Assembly (NCBI GenBank): GCA_937921695.1
Contig: CAKZTZ010000003.1
Coordinates: 1 to 43,016 of the forward strand
Direction of reading: 5' to 3'
DNA length: 43,016 nt
From: an uncultured Sulfolobales archaeon
Lineage (GTDB): Archaea > Thermoproteota > Thermoprotei_A > Sulfolobales > Acidilobaceae
The notes beneath the pieces are model-generated. The model did no database searches and was not told where the DNA came from. It saw nothing but the letters and a program-made list of their open reading frames with translations. How positions within the stretch are numbered: position 1 is the stretch's first letter; every line of letters starts with the position of its first letter. Position numbers and translations under genes: made by a program. Shown one piece after another: positions 7,716 through 15,679 of this stretch.

Positions 7716-9122
7716 ATGATTATAAGAGTTTCCATGTTTTTCCTCATCGCACTCCTCATAATAAGCTTAACCCATACCTCTCTAGCTTCAGATGTGCAGG
7801 GCGAAGATCTAGGATCCCAGTATTGCGGTGTCGTCGAAAAGAAGTATGGGATCGTTGAGGGTATAGGGCACGATAGAGTCGTGGGGCCGAAGACTTTAAT
7901 TATCAGAGTTGAAGGTGTTATAAGTAGCTGGACTAAATCCTACATACTGAGGGTTTTGAAAGAAGCTGAGAACAGGAATACCCCTCTAGTTATAGAATTA
8001 AACACCCCCGGGGGGCTGGCAGATGTAACTATAGACGTGATAGCGGAGCTCACAAGGAGCAGGGTCCCTGTTATAGGCTTCGTCGTAGACAAGTGGGCTG
8101 AGAGTGCCGGGACTATGATACTGGTTTCTACACACATAGCTGCCATGCAGCCCGGCACTATAATAGGGTCTCTACAGCCTGTAGCTTACGATCCAACAAC
8201 GGGCGCTTATAAGCCTGTCAACGAGACTAAAATATTGAACCCCATAATAAAGACATTGTGCGAGCATGGCGCCACTAAAGGTAGGAACGCTACAGCCCTG
8301 GTAAGGTTCGTGCTACATAACGACAACTATGGAGCTGATGAAGCTCTTAGGTTTAAGGTCATTGATTTAGTCGCTAGAGACAGGGGGGATTTGATAAGTA
8401 AAGTTAACGGGTTAACTGTCATGGTTTACGAGGGTGGGAGGGTTAAGCTCGAGCTAGACGGGAGCTACGAGTTCGTGGATTTGAGCTTCTCAGAGAGGCT
8501 TCTAAGCGTGATATCAGACCCGCTACTCTCAGGCATACTCCTCTCTATAGGTGCTCTAGCCCTCATATTCAGCATAGCCTCAGGTAACCTGGCGGGGATG
8601 GCTATAGGGGGGCTACTAGTGATCCTAGGCCTCCTAGGGACCGGGCTTAACCCCAACATAGCCTCCCTCATACTCATAGCTGTTGGAGCCCTGCTCGTTT
8701 TCATAGAGCTCACGAGCACCCCAGGCTTCGGCATACTGGGAGGAGTGGGGATTGTAATGATGGTTTTAGGAATAGCCCTAGTGCCCGCAATACCTGGCGT
8801 TGAGGGGTTCTCAATATCGCAAAGCTATATAAACCAGATTCTAATAGGCTTATACATTATAGGCTTAGGGGCTGGCGGCCTCACAGCTTTCGTAGTATAT
8901 AAAGTTCTAAAAGTCAGCAGGGCTAAACCATACATATGGAAGCTTGAAGGAGCTATCGGCGAAGCCCTAGACGATATAAAGCCTGAAAAACCTGGATTCA
9001 TAATAATAGAAGGGGAATACTGGAAGGCCACGTCGGAAGAAGAGATTAGAAAAGGCGATAAAGTAATAGTAATAGGGAAAGAGGATCACACACTCAAAAT
9101 TAGAAAAGCACCTTCCAAGTAA
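7716..9122 (+). CDS. nfeD: NfeD-family membrane serine protease (stomatin operon partner)
   Basis: A 468-residue long-form NfeD. Signal peptide (about 1-24), ClpP-like protease domain (about 58-225) with the nucleophile S130 in WAESAGTMI and a likely general base K179 in PIIKTLCEHG, three or four transmembrane helices (about 265-400), and a C-terminal OB-fold (about 405-465). The active-site pair was assigned by alignment in the head to the Pyrococcus 1510-N protease. The protease domain should lie outside the membrane, with the OB-fold inside. ATG start, in an operon with the stomatin gene. Confidence 0.92.
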   Translation: MIIRVSMFFLIALLIISLTHTSLASDVQGEDLGSQYCGVVEKKYGIVEGIGHDRVVGPKTLIIRVEGVISSWTKSYILRVLKEAENRNTPLVIELNTPGGLADVTIDVIAELTRSRVPVIGFVVDKWAESAGTMILVSTHIAAMQPGTIIGSLQPVAYDPTTGAYKPVNETKILNPIIKTLCEHGATKGRNATALVRFVLHNDNYGADEALRFKVIDLVARDRGDLISKVNGLTVMVYEGGRVKLELDGSYEFVDLSFSERLLSVISDPLLSGILLSIGALALIFSIASGNLAGMAIGGLLVILGLLGTGLNPNIASLILIAVGALLVFIELTSTPGFGILGGVGIVMMVLGIALVPAIPGVEGFSISQSYINQILIGLYIIGLGAGGLTAFVVYKVLKVSRAKPYIWKLEGAIGEALDDIKPEKPGFIIIEGEYWKATSEEEIRKGDKVIVIGKEDHTLKIRKAPSK

Positions 9123-9255
9123 AACACTCCCTCTACGAGTGTTGATAGAGCTCTCCTCAACTCCAAGAAAACTATTGCCCATATATTTATTTTGTAACTA
9201 ACCATTCCACACCTAGAGAATATATGAAACTGGCTATCTAGAAAATGTAAGGTCC

Positions 9256-9453
9256 TTAAATATGCTCATCCTCGCATTTACACTCCACATCGCTCTCCTT
9301 CTTGAGCTCCGAGAGGAGCTCGTAGACTTGGTTAAACATGTCCATTATAGAGTGTAAGCCCCTCTCCTCACCTCTATAAGATGCTGCCACCATGCCTTCT
9401 AGGAGTTCGAGCCTCACATATATCATGTCTATTAAATCTCGAACTTTACCCAT
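9256..9453 (-). CDS. Small helical protein of unknown function
   Basis: A 65-residue frame predicted to be almost all alpha-helix (heptad-like leucines in the first 50 residues), ending in a cysteine pair C-K-C within an acidic tail. No family is recognised. The ATG start has an AGGT ribosome-binding match, and an A/T-rich TATA-like element (9486-9499) lies about 35 bases upstream, which supports a real gene. It is divergent from the decarboxylase gene. Confidence 0.55.
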   Translation of the reverse strand: MGKVRDLIDMIYVRLELLEGMVAASYRGEERGLHSIMDMFNQVYELLSELKKESDVECKCEDEHI

Positions 9454-9485
9454 TGAGATTACCTCAACTCGAGAATTGTAGGGGG

Positions 9486-9518
9486 TAAAATTTAAATAGT
9501 CTAGGGGGCTTTAAAAAG
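9486..9518. promoter_or_regulatory. Divergent promoter region
   Basis: Two TATA-like elements lie back to back: CTATTTAAATTTTA on the minus strand (9486-9499) for the small helical gene, and TTTAAAAA on the plus strand (9510-9517), 23-30 bases before the ATG of the decarboxylase gene, consistent with a leaderless or very short-leader transcript. Confidence 0.5.
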
Positions 9519-9539
9519 TTATGAGGGGGTGACAGGGGT

Positions 9540-9935
9540 ATGGGGCTGTCTAAGGCTGAGGTTACTTTAGGGTTCGCCGGTAGGAAGCCTAGAGTACATG
9601 GATACCATGTCTACGGGAATCTGATAGACTGCGACAATGACAGTATTCTAGAAGATGAGGAAGCCCTTAAAAACCTAGTGCTAGATGCTGCTAAAATAGG
9701 CAATATGACAGTATTAGATGTTAAAACATGGAAAATAGGGCTTGGAGCGAGTGTTGTAGCTATAATCCTGGAGAGCCACATAGCCATACACACATGGCCA
9801 GAGTTCAAGTATGCTACAATAGATGTTTACACGTGCGGCCACCATACAAACCCTGTGGCCGCCTTCGAATACATAAAGTCTGTGTTAAAACCTAGAAGAG
9901 TAGAACGTGGAGAGTTCCCAAGGATATTGGAATAG
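9540..9935 (+). CDS. speH: Pyruvoyl-dependent S-adenosylmethionine decarboxylase / arginine decarboxylase
   Basis: A 131-residue proenzyme of the short prokaryotic AdoMet decarboxylase class. Self-cleavage between E78 and S79 in [12 protein letters not shown] would give a beta chain and an alpha chain with the pyruvoyl group; the conserved TCGHH follows. It supplies decarboxylated AdoMet for spermidine. In Thermoproteota a paralogue of the same fold has become arginine decarboxylase, and I cannot tell the two apart by eye, so the substrate is open. ATG start. Confidence 0.85.
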   Translation: MGLSKAEVTLGFAGRKPRVHGYHVYGNLIDCDNDSILEDEEALKNLVLDAAKIGNMTVLDVKTWKIGLGASVVAIILESHIAIHTWPEFKYATIDVYTCGHHTNPVAAFEYIKSVLKPRRVERGEFPRILE

Positions 9936-9940
9936 GTTTA

Positions 9941-9968
9941 AGCCCCGGGGGCCGGAGCCCCTGGGGCT
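9941..9968. terminator. Hairpin between convergent genes
   Basis: A 12-bp stem (AGCCCCGGGGGC against GCCCCTGGGGCT, one G-U position) closes a 4-base loop CGGA. It starts 6 bases after the decarboxylase stop and lies 35 bases past the stop of the convergent metallo-beta-lactamase gene. A T-rich stretch follows on the plus strand (AGTTTTAGGTTT). It could end transcription from both sides. Confidence 0.5.
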
Positions 9969-10002
9969 CCAGTTTTAGGTTTAAAACTCTTTCTCCCATA
10001 AA

Positions 10003-10746
10003 CTAGCATAGCTTTACAACCGCCCCATCCCCCGCCACCATAATCCTGCCATATCCCCCTAGAATTGTTAGAGCCTCCTCCTCGCTTTCACATGTTAAAT
10101 GATAGAGGACCCCGAGGTTCGAGTTTTCAAGTTGGCTTAAGGCCTCGCTTACTGTAGAGTGTCCTGTGTTAGCTGCTTCAACACTCATTCTTGAGGGGAA
10201 TGTTGCTTCATGTATTGCCAAATCTGCTTTTTCAGCCTCCTTTTTGAACGCTATTGTGGGTCTTGTGTCTCCGCTCACCACTATTTTGATGTCACGGTAT
10301 TTTATGATAACACTTAGAGCTTCCACGGTATGTATAGCTTCAATAAACTTGAATTCTACGTCTCCGATTTTCACGCTGCCTCCAGCATTTACGGGTTTAA
10401 CGTTAAACCCTATTTTCCACGCGCCTGCTGTTAGCTGTAGGAGTTTCCTAAGGTATTCTGAAGCTGTTTGGGGCGCATAGACTTTAAGCTCTGGGAGCGC
10501 GCTCCTAAAAGTTTTAACGAACGCTACCATGGGGAGGCCGCATATATGGTCATAGTGCTCGTGGGTTACTATGTGAGCCTGAGCCTCATCTAGTTTAACG
10601 CCGAGCCTCTCAGCAATATTAGGGGCTTGACAGCCTATGTCCACGGTAACAATCGTGCCTCCAGCGTCTACTATTATAGAGGGCTGGCCTCTAAACGGGT
10701 TTAAGGCTGACCCTGTCCCCGCTATTATAATCTTAGCGCAGCTCAC
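10003..10746 (-). CDS. RNase Z-like metallo-beta-lactamase fold hydrolase
   Basis: A 247-residue protein counted from the GTG at 10746; this start fits the fold (SCAKIIIAGTGSALNP), whereas the longer frame only adds unlike sequence that overlaps the divergent gene. Metal site: HEHYDH (62-67), H139, D in GDTRP (159-163), H in HEATF (179) and H216; GHST at 195-198. The GDTRP...HEATF...GHST order is that of tRNase Z, which trims tRNA 3' ends, but the protein is shorter than usual and the exosite arm seems absent. It could therefore be a related phosphodiesterase. Confidence 0.75.
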   Translation of the reverse strand: MSCAKIIIAGTGSALNPFRGQPSIIVDAGGTIVTVDIGCQAPNIAERLGVKLDEAQAHIVTHEHYDHICGLPMVAFVKTFRSALPELKVYAPQTASEYLRKLLQLTAGAWKIGFNVKPVNAGGSVKIGDVEFKFIEAIHTVEALSVIIKYRDIKIVVSGDTRPTIAFKKEAEKADLAIHEATFPSRMSVEAANTGHSTVSEALSQLENSNLGVLYHLTCESEEEALTILGGYGRIMVAGDGAVVKLC

Positions 10747-10760
10747 TGGTCTTTCCCTAG

Positions 10761-10773
10761 TAAAACTTAATAG
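10761..10773. promoter_or_regulatory. TATA-like element between divergent genes
   Basis: The 64-base gap between the GTG of the hydrolase and the ATG of the M20 peptidase contains TAAAACTTAATAG. On the minus strand it reads as a TATA box about 20 bases from the GTG. A separate plus-strand box is less clear. Confidence 0.35.
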
Positions 10774-10810
10774 GTTTGCGGGAAACCTTAACCCTATCGA
10801 GGTTGAGCCC

Positions 10811-12043
10811 ATGTTCAGGGAGGAGCTTGTAGATAGCGCTTTAAAATACTCTATAGACATTCTCTCAAAGCTAATAGCAATACCCACAGTGTCGCCTGCA
10901 GGAGAACACTATGAGGAGGCCTCAGAACTACTAGCAAGAGAACTTGAAAACCTTAAATTCAAAGTTGAAGTTATCAGAGTCCCCGAGGACTATCAGAAAA
11001 CCCACTGCCCCCAGGCTGGTTCAAACCCTAGATTCATAGTCTACGGGGTTCACAGTGGGGGGGCTAAGAGGATTCATTTCAACGGCCACTACGACGTTGT
11101 ACCGGGAGGTACAGGCTGGACTGTCACAGAGCCTTTCAAACCCATAATAAAAGATGGGAAACTCTATGGGAGAGGGGCTATAGACATGAAGGGGGGAATA
11201 GCGGCGACCCTAGGAGCTTTCAAGCTACTTAAAGACTCCGGGATCTCCCCCAGCTTGACCCTCGAGGCTGCTTTCGTCCCGGACGAGGAGATTGGAGGTA
11301 AATGCGGCACAGGCTACTTGGTGGAGCGGGTTGCTGGAGCCCCCGACTACGTGATAATCCCAGAGCCTAGCGGCCTCTCAAACCCGTGGCACGGCCATAG
11401 GGGTATTGTGTGGGTCACAGTTAAGGTTAAAGGGGTCAGCGCCCACGCTAGCACTCCATGGTTCGGCAAGAACGCCTTCCTCCTAGCAGCCCAGGTAGCC
11501 TTGGAACTTCAGAGGATAGCGAGCTCAACTTTCGCCTCGAGAAAGTCTAAGTATAAGATTGTGCCCGTTGAAGCTTCAATGCCCACAGCCATGATAGGAG
11601 GGGTTGCAGGCGTAGTCGGAGGGGGTAAGACGAACCAAGTCCCGGGAGAGTTCATGTTCACAGTTGACAGGAGGCTCATACCAGAAGAGAATGTAAGCCA
11701 AGCCCTAGAAGAGCTTAAAACAATGATAGCCTGGTCAACATACCAGGTGGGGGCAGACTATGAAGTAACCATGGACTACGCCACTGAACCAGCAATAAAC
11801 GAGCCCGCAGAACTATACCAGGCTCTCAGAGAAGGGGCTAAAACAGCAGGACTAAACCTGGGAGAACCCATAGTATGCCCTGGAGGCCTAGACATGTGGT
11901 ACTACACAATAAGAGGGAGCAAAGCCCTAGCATACGGCCCAGAATACAAGACGGCACACGCCCCGGACGAGCACATAGACATTGAAGAACTAAGAAAACT
12001 AATAATAACATACGCCGCCACAACCACAATACTACACACATAA
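10811..12043 (+). CDS. M20 family metallopeptidase (ArgE/DapE/CPG2-like)
   Basis: A 410-residue protein from the ATG at 10811; upstream in-frame codons overlap the divergent gene and add no conserved sequence. Two-metal site: H93 and D95 in NGHYDVVP, D125 in GRGAIDMKGG, the E159-E160 pair in VPDEEIGG, E185 in IPEPSG, and the late histidine in TAHAPDEH. Such enzymes remove acyl groups or cut dipeptides (acetylornithine, succinyl-diaminopimelate, LysW-bound lysine). No biosynthetic neighbours are present to pick a substrate. The end of the gene and the following 60 bases are very rich in A and C. Confidence 0.88.
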   Translation: MFREELVDSALKYSIDILSKLIAIPTVSPAGEHYEEASELLARELENLKFKVEVIRVPEDYQKTHCPQAGSNPRFIVYGVHSGGAKRIHFNGHYDVVPGGTGWTVTEPFKPIIKDGKLYGRGAIDMKGGIAATLGAFKLLKDSGISPSLTLEAAFVPDEEIGGKCGTGYLVERVAGAPDYVIIPEPSGLSNPWHGHRGIVWVTVKVKGVSAHASTPWFGKNAFLLAAQVALELQRIASSTFASRKSKYKIVPVEASMPTAMIGGVAGVVGGGKTNQVPGEFMFTVDRRLIPEENVSQALEELKTMIAWSTYQVGADYEVTMDYATEPAINEPAELYQALREGAKTAGLNLGEPIVCPGGLDMWYYTIRGSKALAYGPEYKTAHAPDEHIDIEELRKLIITYAATTTILHT

Positions 12044-12109
12044 CCACAAACCCAAAACAAGGCCACAATAAGACCCTAGAAACCACCTAGTAGAAAGCAA
12101 GGAGGATAG

Positions 12110-12117
12110 AAATATTA
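12110..12117 (+). promoter_or_regulatory. Likely TATA box of tRNA-Tyr
   Basis: AAATATTA lies about 33-40 bases before the first base of the tRNA, the expected distance for an archaeal tRNA promoter with a short 5' leader. Confidence 0.4.
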
Positions 12118-12149
12118 GGCTCCTCTAGGTAGCATGTTATTTATGGAAG

Positions 12150-12252
12150 CCCGCCGTAGCTCAGCGGCAGAGCGCCCGGCTGTAGTGGGACGGGCACCAC
12201 CCGGACTGCAGAAACCGGGTGGTCGAGGGTTCGAGTCCCTCCGGCGGGACCA
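12150..12252 (+). tRNA. tRNA-Tyr (GTA), with intron
   Basis: The cloverleaf is clear: acceptor CCCGCCG/CGGCGGG with the C1-G72 pair typical of archaeal tRNA-Tyr, D arm GCTC/GAGC, T arm GAGGG-TTCGAGT-CCCTC, discriminator A and an encoded CCA. The anticodon stem CCCGG/CCGGG (12175-12179 and 12215-12219) encloses CTGTAG plus A38, giving the GTA anticodon at 12182-12184. A 28-base intron at 12186-12213 sits at the canonical 37/38 position. Its end, CTGCAG, can pair with CTGTAG, leaving an AAA bulge at the 3' splice site as in a bulge-helix-bulge. Confidence 0.93.
12186..12213 (+). other. tRNA-Tyr intron (28 bases)
   Basis: Inserted after G37. The exon CTGT pairs with intron GCAG to give the 4-bp helix, with three-base bulges AGT and AAA on either side, matching the motif cut by the archaeal tRNA splicing endonuclease. 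Confidence 0.8.
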
Positions 12253-12546
12253 TGCTTCACCCCAGCTCGAGCACCCTCCCCTCAACTCTTAAAGAAAGCT
12301 CTTGAGAGCTTAGAAAATAAACATGGGAGTTTTGGAAGCCTTCATTTGAACCCGGCGAACACAGGCTATCTATGTGTTTCGCTATTAGCTGGTGTGATGT
12401 TTAGGGAGTTTATGGGAGGGGTCCGGCATTATGGAAATATGATGCAGTGCTTGGATGAACGTTTAGATCCTTGTGTGGTTTCGTGTTTTCTCATTGAGAT
12501 TTATGGGGCTGTTTTGAGCTGTGTGTTTGATTTTTCTTTTAAACTT

Positions 12547-13806
12547 TTACTCTGTAACTTTCTCTTCTTCGAGGTGGAAGTCGAGAGCGTCTAGTTCGAC
12601 GTTTCTCTTGTCTTTATAGAAGTTTGGGTCTGAAATTTCCTTTATATACTCGTGTTGGATTATTAGTTTCATGATCTCGTTTGTCCCGGTCCATATCATT
12701 CCTAGGCGTGCGTCCCGCAGGAACTTCTCAATGGGATATATTGTTGTGTATCCTATCCCGCCTAATATTTGCATAGCGTTGTTAACTACTTCCCACGCGG
12801 CTTCCGTCGCGTTTAACTTAGCCATGGACACGAGTTTCCGGACATAACCGTAAGATACCTTCCCTTGTTCTAGAGCGTCTGCAGCCCTGCTCGCCATGTA
12901 TACGAGGGCGGAGGCGTGAGCTATAGCTGTAACGCTCTCAGCTATCTTGAAGCTAACGCCTTGATGTTCTATTAAGGGTTTGCCGAAAGATTTCCTACGG
13001 AGGGCGTAGCGTGCCGCTATTTCAATAGCTGCACTAGCCACTCCTAGGGATCCTGCTGCTGTTGTGAGACGCTCGGGGATCATCATCCTGTTGAAAACCT
13101 CGTAGCCGCCGTTAAGCTCGCCGATCAAGTTCTCCTCCGGGACTACAGCGTCTTTAAACACTATCCTAGCTGTCCCCCCTCCTTTAGCCCCCAGTAGACC
13201 GTATACAGTCTCAACTTTGAGGCCGGGGGTCTCCCTATCTACTATGAAAGCGCTAACCCCACTCCTCCTCGGAGCGGAAGGATCTGTTATAGCGAAAGCG
13301 ATGAAGAAATCGGCCCCAACCCCTCCTACAATAAACCTCTTCTGGCCGTTCAATATGAATGAGCCACCCTTCTTCACCGCCGTCGTCCTCATCATCCCGA
13401 AAACGTCTGAGCCCCCCGAAGGCTCCGTTATAGCCTCCGCCCCATAAAGCTTCCCGCTCGTAATCCCCCTAAGGTATTTCTCCTTCTGCCCCCGCGACCC
13501 GAAACGATAAATAGCCTCGCCTACAATAGTTCCGAGAGCATACATGCAGGCGAGCGTGTAGCCGAGCCTACCCATCTCTTCTACCGCAACCATGTCCGCA
13601 ACCCAGCTCGCGCCCCGCCCCCCATATTCCCTTGGGAATCGCAGCCCAACTATGCCGGCACGCGTAATAATATCAATAAACTCCCTAGGAAACACTACCT
13701 TCTCCGACTCCATGTTTCGAATAAGCTCAGAGGGAACTTCCTTAACAACTTTCCGCACCTCATACTTAATCCTCCTCTCTTCCTCCGTGAGAAGAAAGTC
13801 CTCCAC
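12547..13806 (-). CDS. Acyl-CoA dehydrogenase
   Basis: A 419-residue FAD enzyme of the acyl-CoA dehydrogenase fold: an N-terminal helical domain, the middle beta domain with YGAEAITEPSGGSD (121-134), and a C-terminal helical domain with RKSFGKPLIEHQ (271-282) and QILGGIGYT (346-354). It oxidises acyl-CoA thioesters at C2-C3. The usual catalytic glutamate of the YEGT motif is T373 here (IWTGTNEI). A glutamate at E245 in PERLTTAAG sits where isovaleryl-CoA dehydrogenase keeps its base, so the enzyme may still be active. GTG start; a TATA-like TTTAAATATA lies about 35 bases upstream. Confidence 0.88.
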   Translation of the reverse strand: MEDFLLTEEERRIKYEVRKVVKEVPSELIRNMESEKVVFPREFIDIITRAGIVGLRFPREYGGRGASWVADMVAVEEMGRLGYTLACMYALGTIVGEAIYRFGSRGQKEKYLRGITSGKLYGAEAITEPSGGSDVFGMMRTTAVKKGGSFILNGQKRFIVGGVGADFFIAFAITDPSAPRRSGVSAFIVDRETPGLKVETVYGLLGAKGGGTARIVFKDAVVPEENLIGELNGGYEVFNRMMIPERLTTAAGSLGVASAAIEIAARYALRRKSFGKPLIEHQGVSFKIAESVTAIAHASALVYMASRAADALEQGKVSYGYVRKLVSMAKLNATEAAWEVVNNAMQILGGIGYTTIYPIEKFLRDARLGMIWTGTNEIMKLIIQHEYIKEISDPNFYKDKRNVELDALDFHLEEEKVTE

Positions 13807-14313
13807 GCCCTGCCACCCTCAAATCTTACCCTAGCTCCTCTATATTTAAACTTGCTTGTTTATATTTTACTCGTGATAGCCGCAAGCCTGAGATTTAAAC
13901 CTAGCCCCACACAACATAATGCTATCATGACACCCGCCTAGCTCTGAAAGCGTAGAACACGCTAAGCCTATGAATAGCTTTAGGGTAAAAGAGACAGAGA
14001 AGACTTATTCTAATATAAAAACGCCTTTACGACTTAACTTTACGTTAAGCCCTATCTTTCCATAGAGGGGTTCGGGCGAGCGAGTTTAAGCCTTCGCATC
14101 TAAATGCTATAGTTTATGTAAGCTTAACCGGCTTGCCCCACATATTAGACGTTGACAACGATAGTCGTTGAAGCATCATGGTTGCAATATCTCTACACTA
14201 GACGGGGATAGTTCTAAATTCTCTTACCGGCGGGCTCCCAAGAAATGTGGGAGGAGCACTTATGTTGTTAAGGTTGGGGATCCTGTTTATAGCCTGTAGG
14301 TGTTTTTATTATC
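13807..14313. other. Intergenic region, about 500 bases
   Basis: It holds the promoter of the minus-strand dehydrogenase (A/T-rich, 13839-13860), a short inverted repeat CAACGA-TAG-TCGTTG at 14156-14170, and a TATA-like GTTTATAGC about 40 bases before the next gene. I saw no reading frame or RNA that I can support. Confidence 0.45.
14156..14170. repeat. Short inverted repeat
   Basis: CAACGA and TCGTTG flank a 3-base TAG centre. It is 144 bases before the DUF447-like gene. It could be a regulator site or a chance hairpin. Confidence 0.25.
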
Positions 14314-14898
14314 TTGGTGTTTAGTGGTTGTTTCGTTAGGGGGGTTTACTACGAGTTTGTAGCTTTTCCGTGCGGCCGCAAGTATAGTATGCCTTTGGGC
14401 TTGCTTTACTGTGAGAAGCCTAGGTTTAAGGTTTATAGGGGCACCGGCCTCTGGAGTTTTTTGAGAGAAAATGTGGGGGATTTAACCCTTCTAGCCCCCA
14501 GGGATCCCCTCGACTTCCATCTTAGCTTGACTCATAGGCTTGAGTCTGAAGTTTCATGGGGCCCCGATGGCTGCCCTGCGGTTGACGAGTCTAGGGGTGC
14601 ATGGTTTAAGTGTACTCCCAGTCTCTCGGCTTCCAGCGGGGATTATGATGAGTATGAGTGTTCCTCCTTCGCCCATACTGGGGGGTCTCCTCCCCCATAT
14701 AGTAGGGCTATGGGTTGTTTTGTGGAGCTCCTCATAATACTTTCTAAGGCTAGAGCCGGGGTTGTCGGCGTAGACTCTCTAAGTTATGCTAGGTGGCTGC
14801 GCTGGTGTGTTGGTAGGGCTTCCCCGGGTGATGAGAGGATTGTTAGGGTGTCAGACATCGTTCTGCGGGAGCTTGAGAAGGCTCTGGGGGAAGGTTGA
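14314..14898 (+). CDS. DUF447-like protein (possible FMN-binding split barrel)
   Basis: A 194-residue protein. The pattern GVYYEF...YSMPLGLLY...KVYRGTGLWSFLREN, then LTLLAPRDPLDFHLS, resembles the archaeal DUF447 family (COG2457), which has a flavin-reductase-like barrel and is often found beside methanopterin genes. The MptE gene overlaps its 3' end, which supports a role in the pterin pathway. The exact reaction is unknown. The middle part is rich in serine, cysteine and glycine. The start codon is uncertain; GTG at 14314 is used, following a TATA-like element. Confidence 0.6.
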   Translation: MVFSGCFVRGVYYEFVAFPCGRKYSMPLGLLYCEKPRFKVYRGTGLWSFLRENVGDLTLLAPRDPLDFHLSLTHRLESEVSWGPDGCPAVDESRGAWFKCTPSLSASSGDYDEYECSSFAHTGGSPPPYSRAMGCFVELLIILSKARAGVVGVDSLSYARWLRWCVGRASPGDERIVRVSDIVLRELEKALGEG

Positions 14899-15598
14899 AA
14901 AGCTTATAGGAATATATTACAGGCTAGTAGAGCCTGTAATGGAATATTCAAGGCATAGAGAAGGGGTTGCAACCCTCATAGGCCCCCCAACATGTTATAG
15001 TGAATGCGCAGCCTTAGAAGAGCTTGAAAGCGAGGTTAGAGAATCTACAGTATGCATAGTAGGGCCCCTAGCAGAGGAGCCTCTAAACATTGAAGGGTGT
15101 AATGTTATAGCGGCGCCTGAAGGAGGGCTCCACACGCTAATTAATAGTGGCATTAAACCTCTCTACGTAACGGGAGATTTAGATGTTGAACTTAAATACA
15201 TGACAATGGGGCTTAGGCTAGTAAAGTTCTACGTGATCCACATACACGGCGATAACATAGAGAGAGTCTCCTGGCTTGTGAAAACGGTGGGCCCTGAGAA
15301 CGCTATATTCACATCTCAAGTCCACACTGTAAACTGCACGTTAAACATAGGGGGCTTCACAGACGGGGATAGAGCTGCAATACTAGCAATGCTGCTAGGA
15401 GCGTCACAAGTTAAACTCCAAGGCTTCGACTTCGAAAAACCCACATTCAAACACAAGGAGGCCATCCTAAACGATAGAGATAAAGTTTTGAAGCTAAAAC
15501 TAGCTAGGAAAATACTAGTAGAAACTTCTAAAACACTAGGCTTCACATTGAAAGAAACTGGAGGAGAACTGAAAATATCAAAGTCAACTACTGCCTGA
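14873..15598 (+). CDS. mptE: 6-hydroxymethyl-7,8-dihydropterin pyrophosphokinase MptE (DUF115)
   Basis: About 241 residues from a TTG at 14873. A longer frame back to 14786 has an unlike, cysteine-rich start inside the upstream gene. DUF115 features are the acidic motif VTGDLDVEL, then HIHGDN, and late GASQVKLQGFDF. MptE adds diphosphate to hydroxymethyl-dihydropterin, the archaeal non-homologous replacement for FolK, leading to tetrahydromethanopterin-type or folate cofactors. It overlaps the DUF447-like gene by 26 bases, so translation is probably coupled. Confidence 0.83.
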   Translation: MRRLWGKVEKLIGIYYRLVEPVMEYSRHREGVATLIGPPTCYSECAALEELESEVRESTVCIVGPLAEEPLNIEGCNVIAAPEGGLHTLINSGIKPLYVTGDLDVELKYMTMGLRLVKFYVIHIHGDNIERVSWLVKTVGPENAIFTSQVHTVNCTLNIGGFTDGDRAAILAMLLGASQVKLQGFDFEKPTFKHKEAILNDRDKVLKLKLARKILVETSKTLGFTLKETGGELKISKSTTA

Positions 15599-15679
15599 TA
15601 GCTTGCTTTAAAACTATTAGACTATAATGCTTAGATAGCTTAAAGGGTAGACCGCTATTATATAATTGGGGTTTAGGGT

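Noticed and set aside
12095-12110. CRISPR-like word CAAGGAGGATAGAAA near tRNA-Tyr
   Set aside because: Only a partial match to the repeat end, and explained equally well by a purine-rich flank.
12346-12594. 82-codon plus-strand frame between tRNA-Tyr and the acyl-CoA dehydrogenase
   Set aside because: It overlaps the 3' end of the dehydrogenase gene. Its hydrophobic, Cys/Phe-rich sequence is what G+T-rich 3' flanks give by chance here.
14786-14872. Upstream extension of MptE
   Set aside because: It lies inside the DUF447-like gene, is rich in Gly, Cys and Leu, and matches nothing expected of MptE; the TTG at 14873 was preferred.
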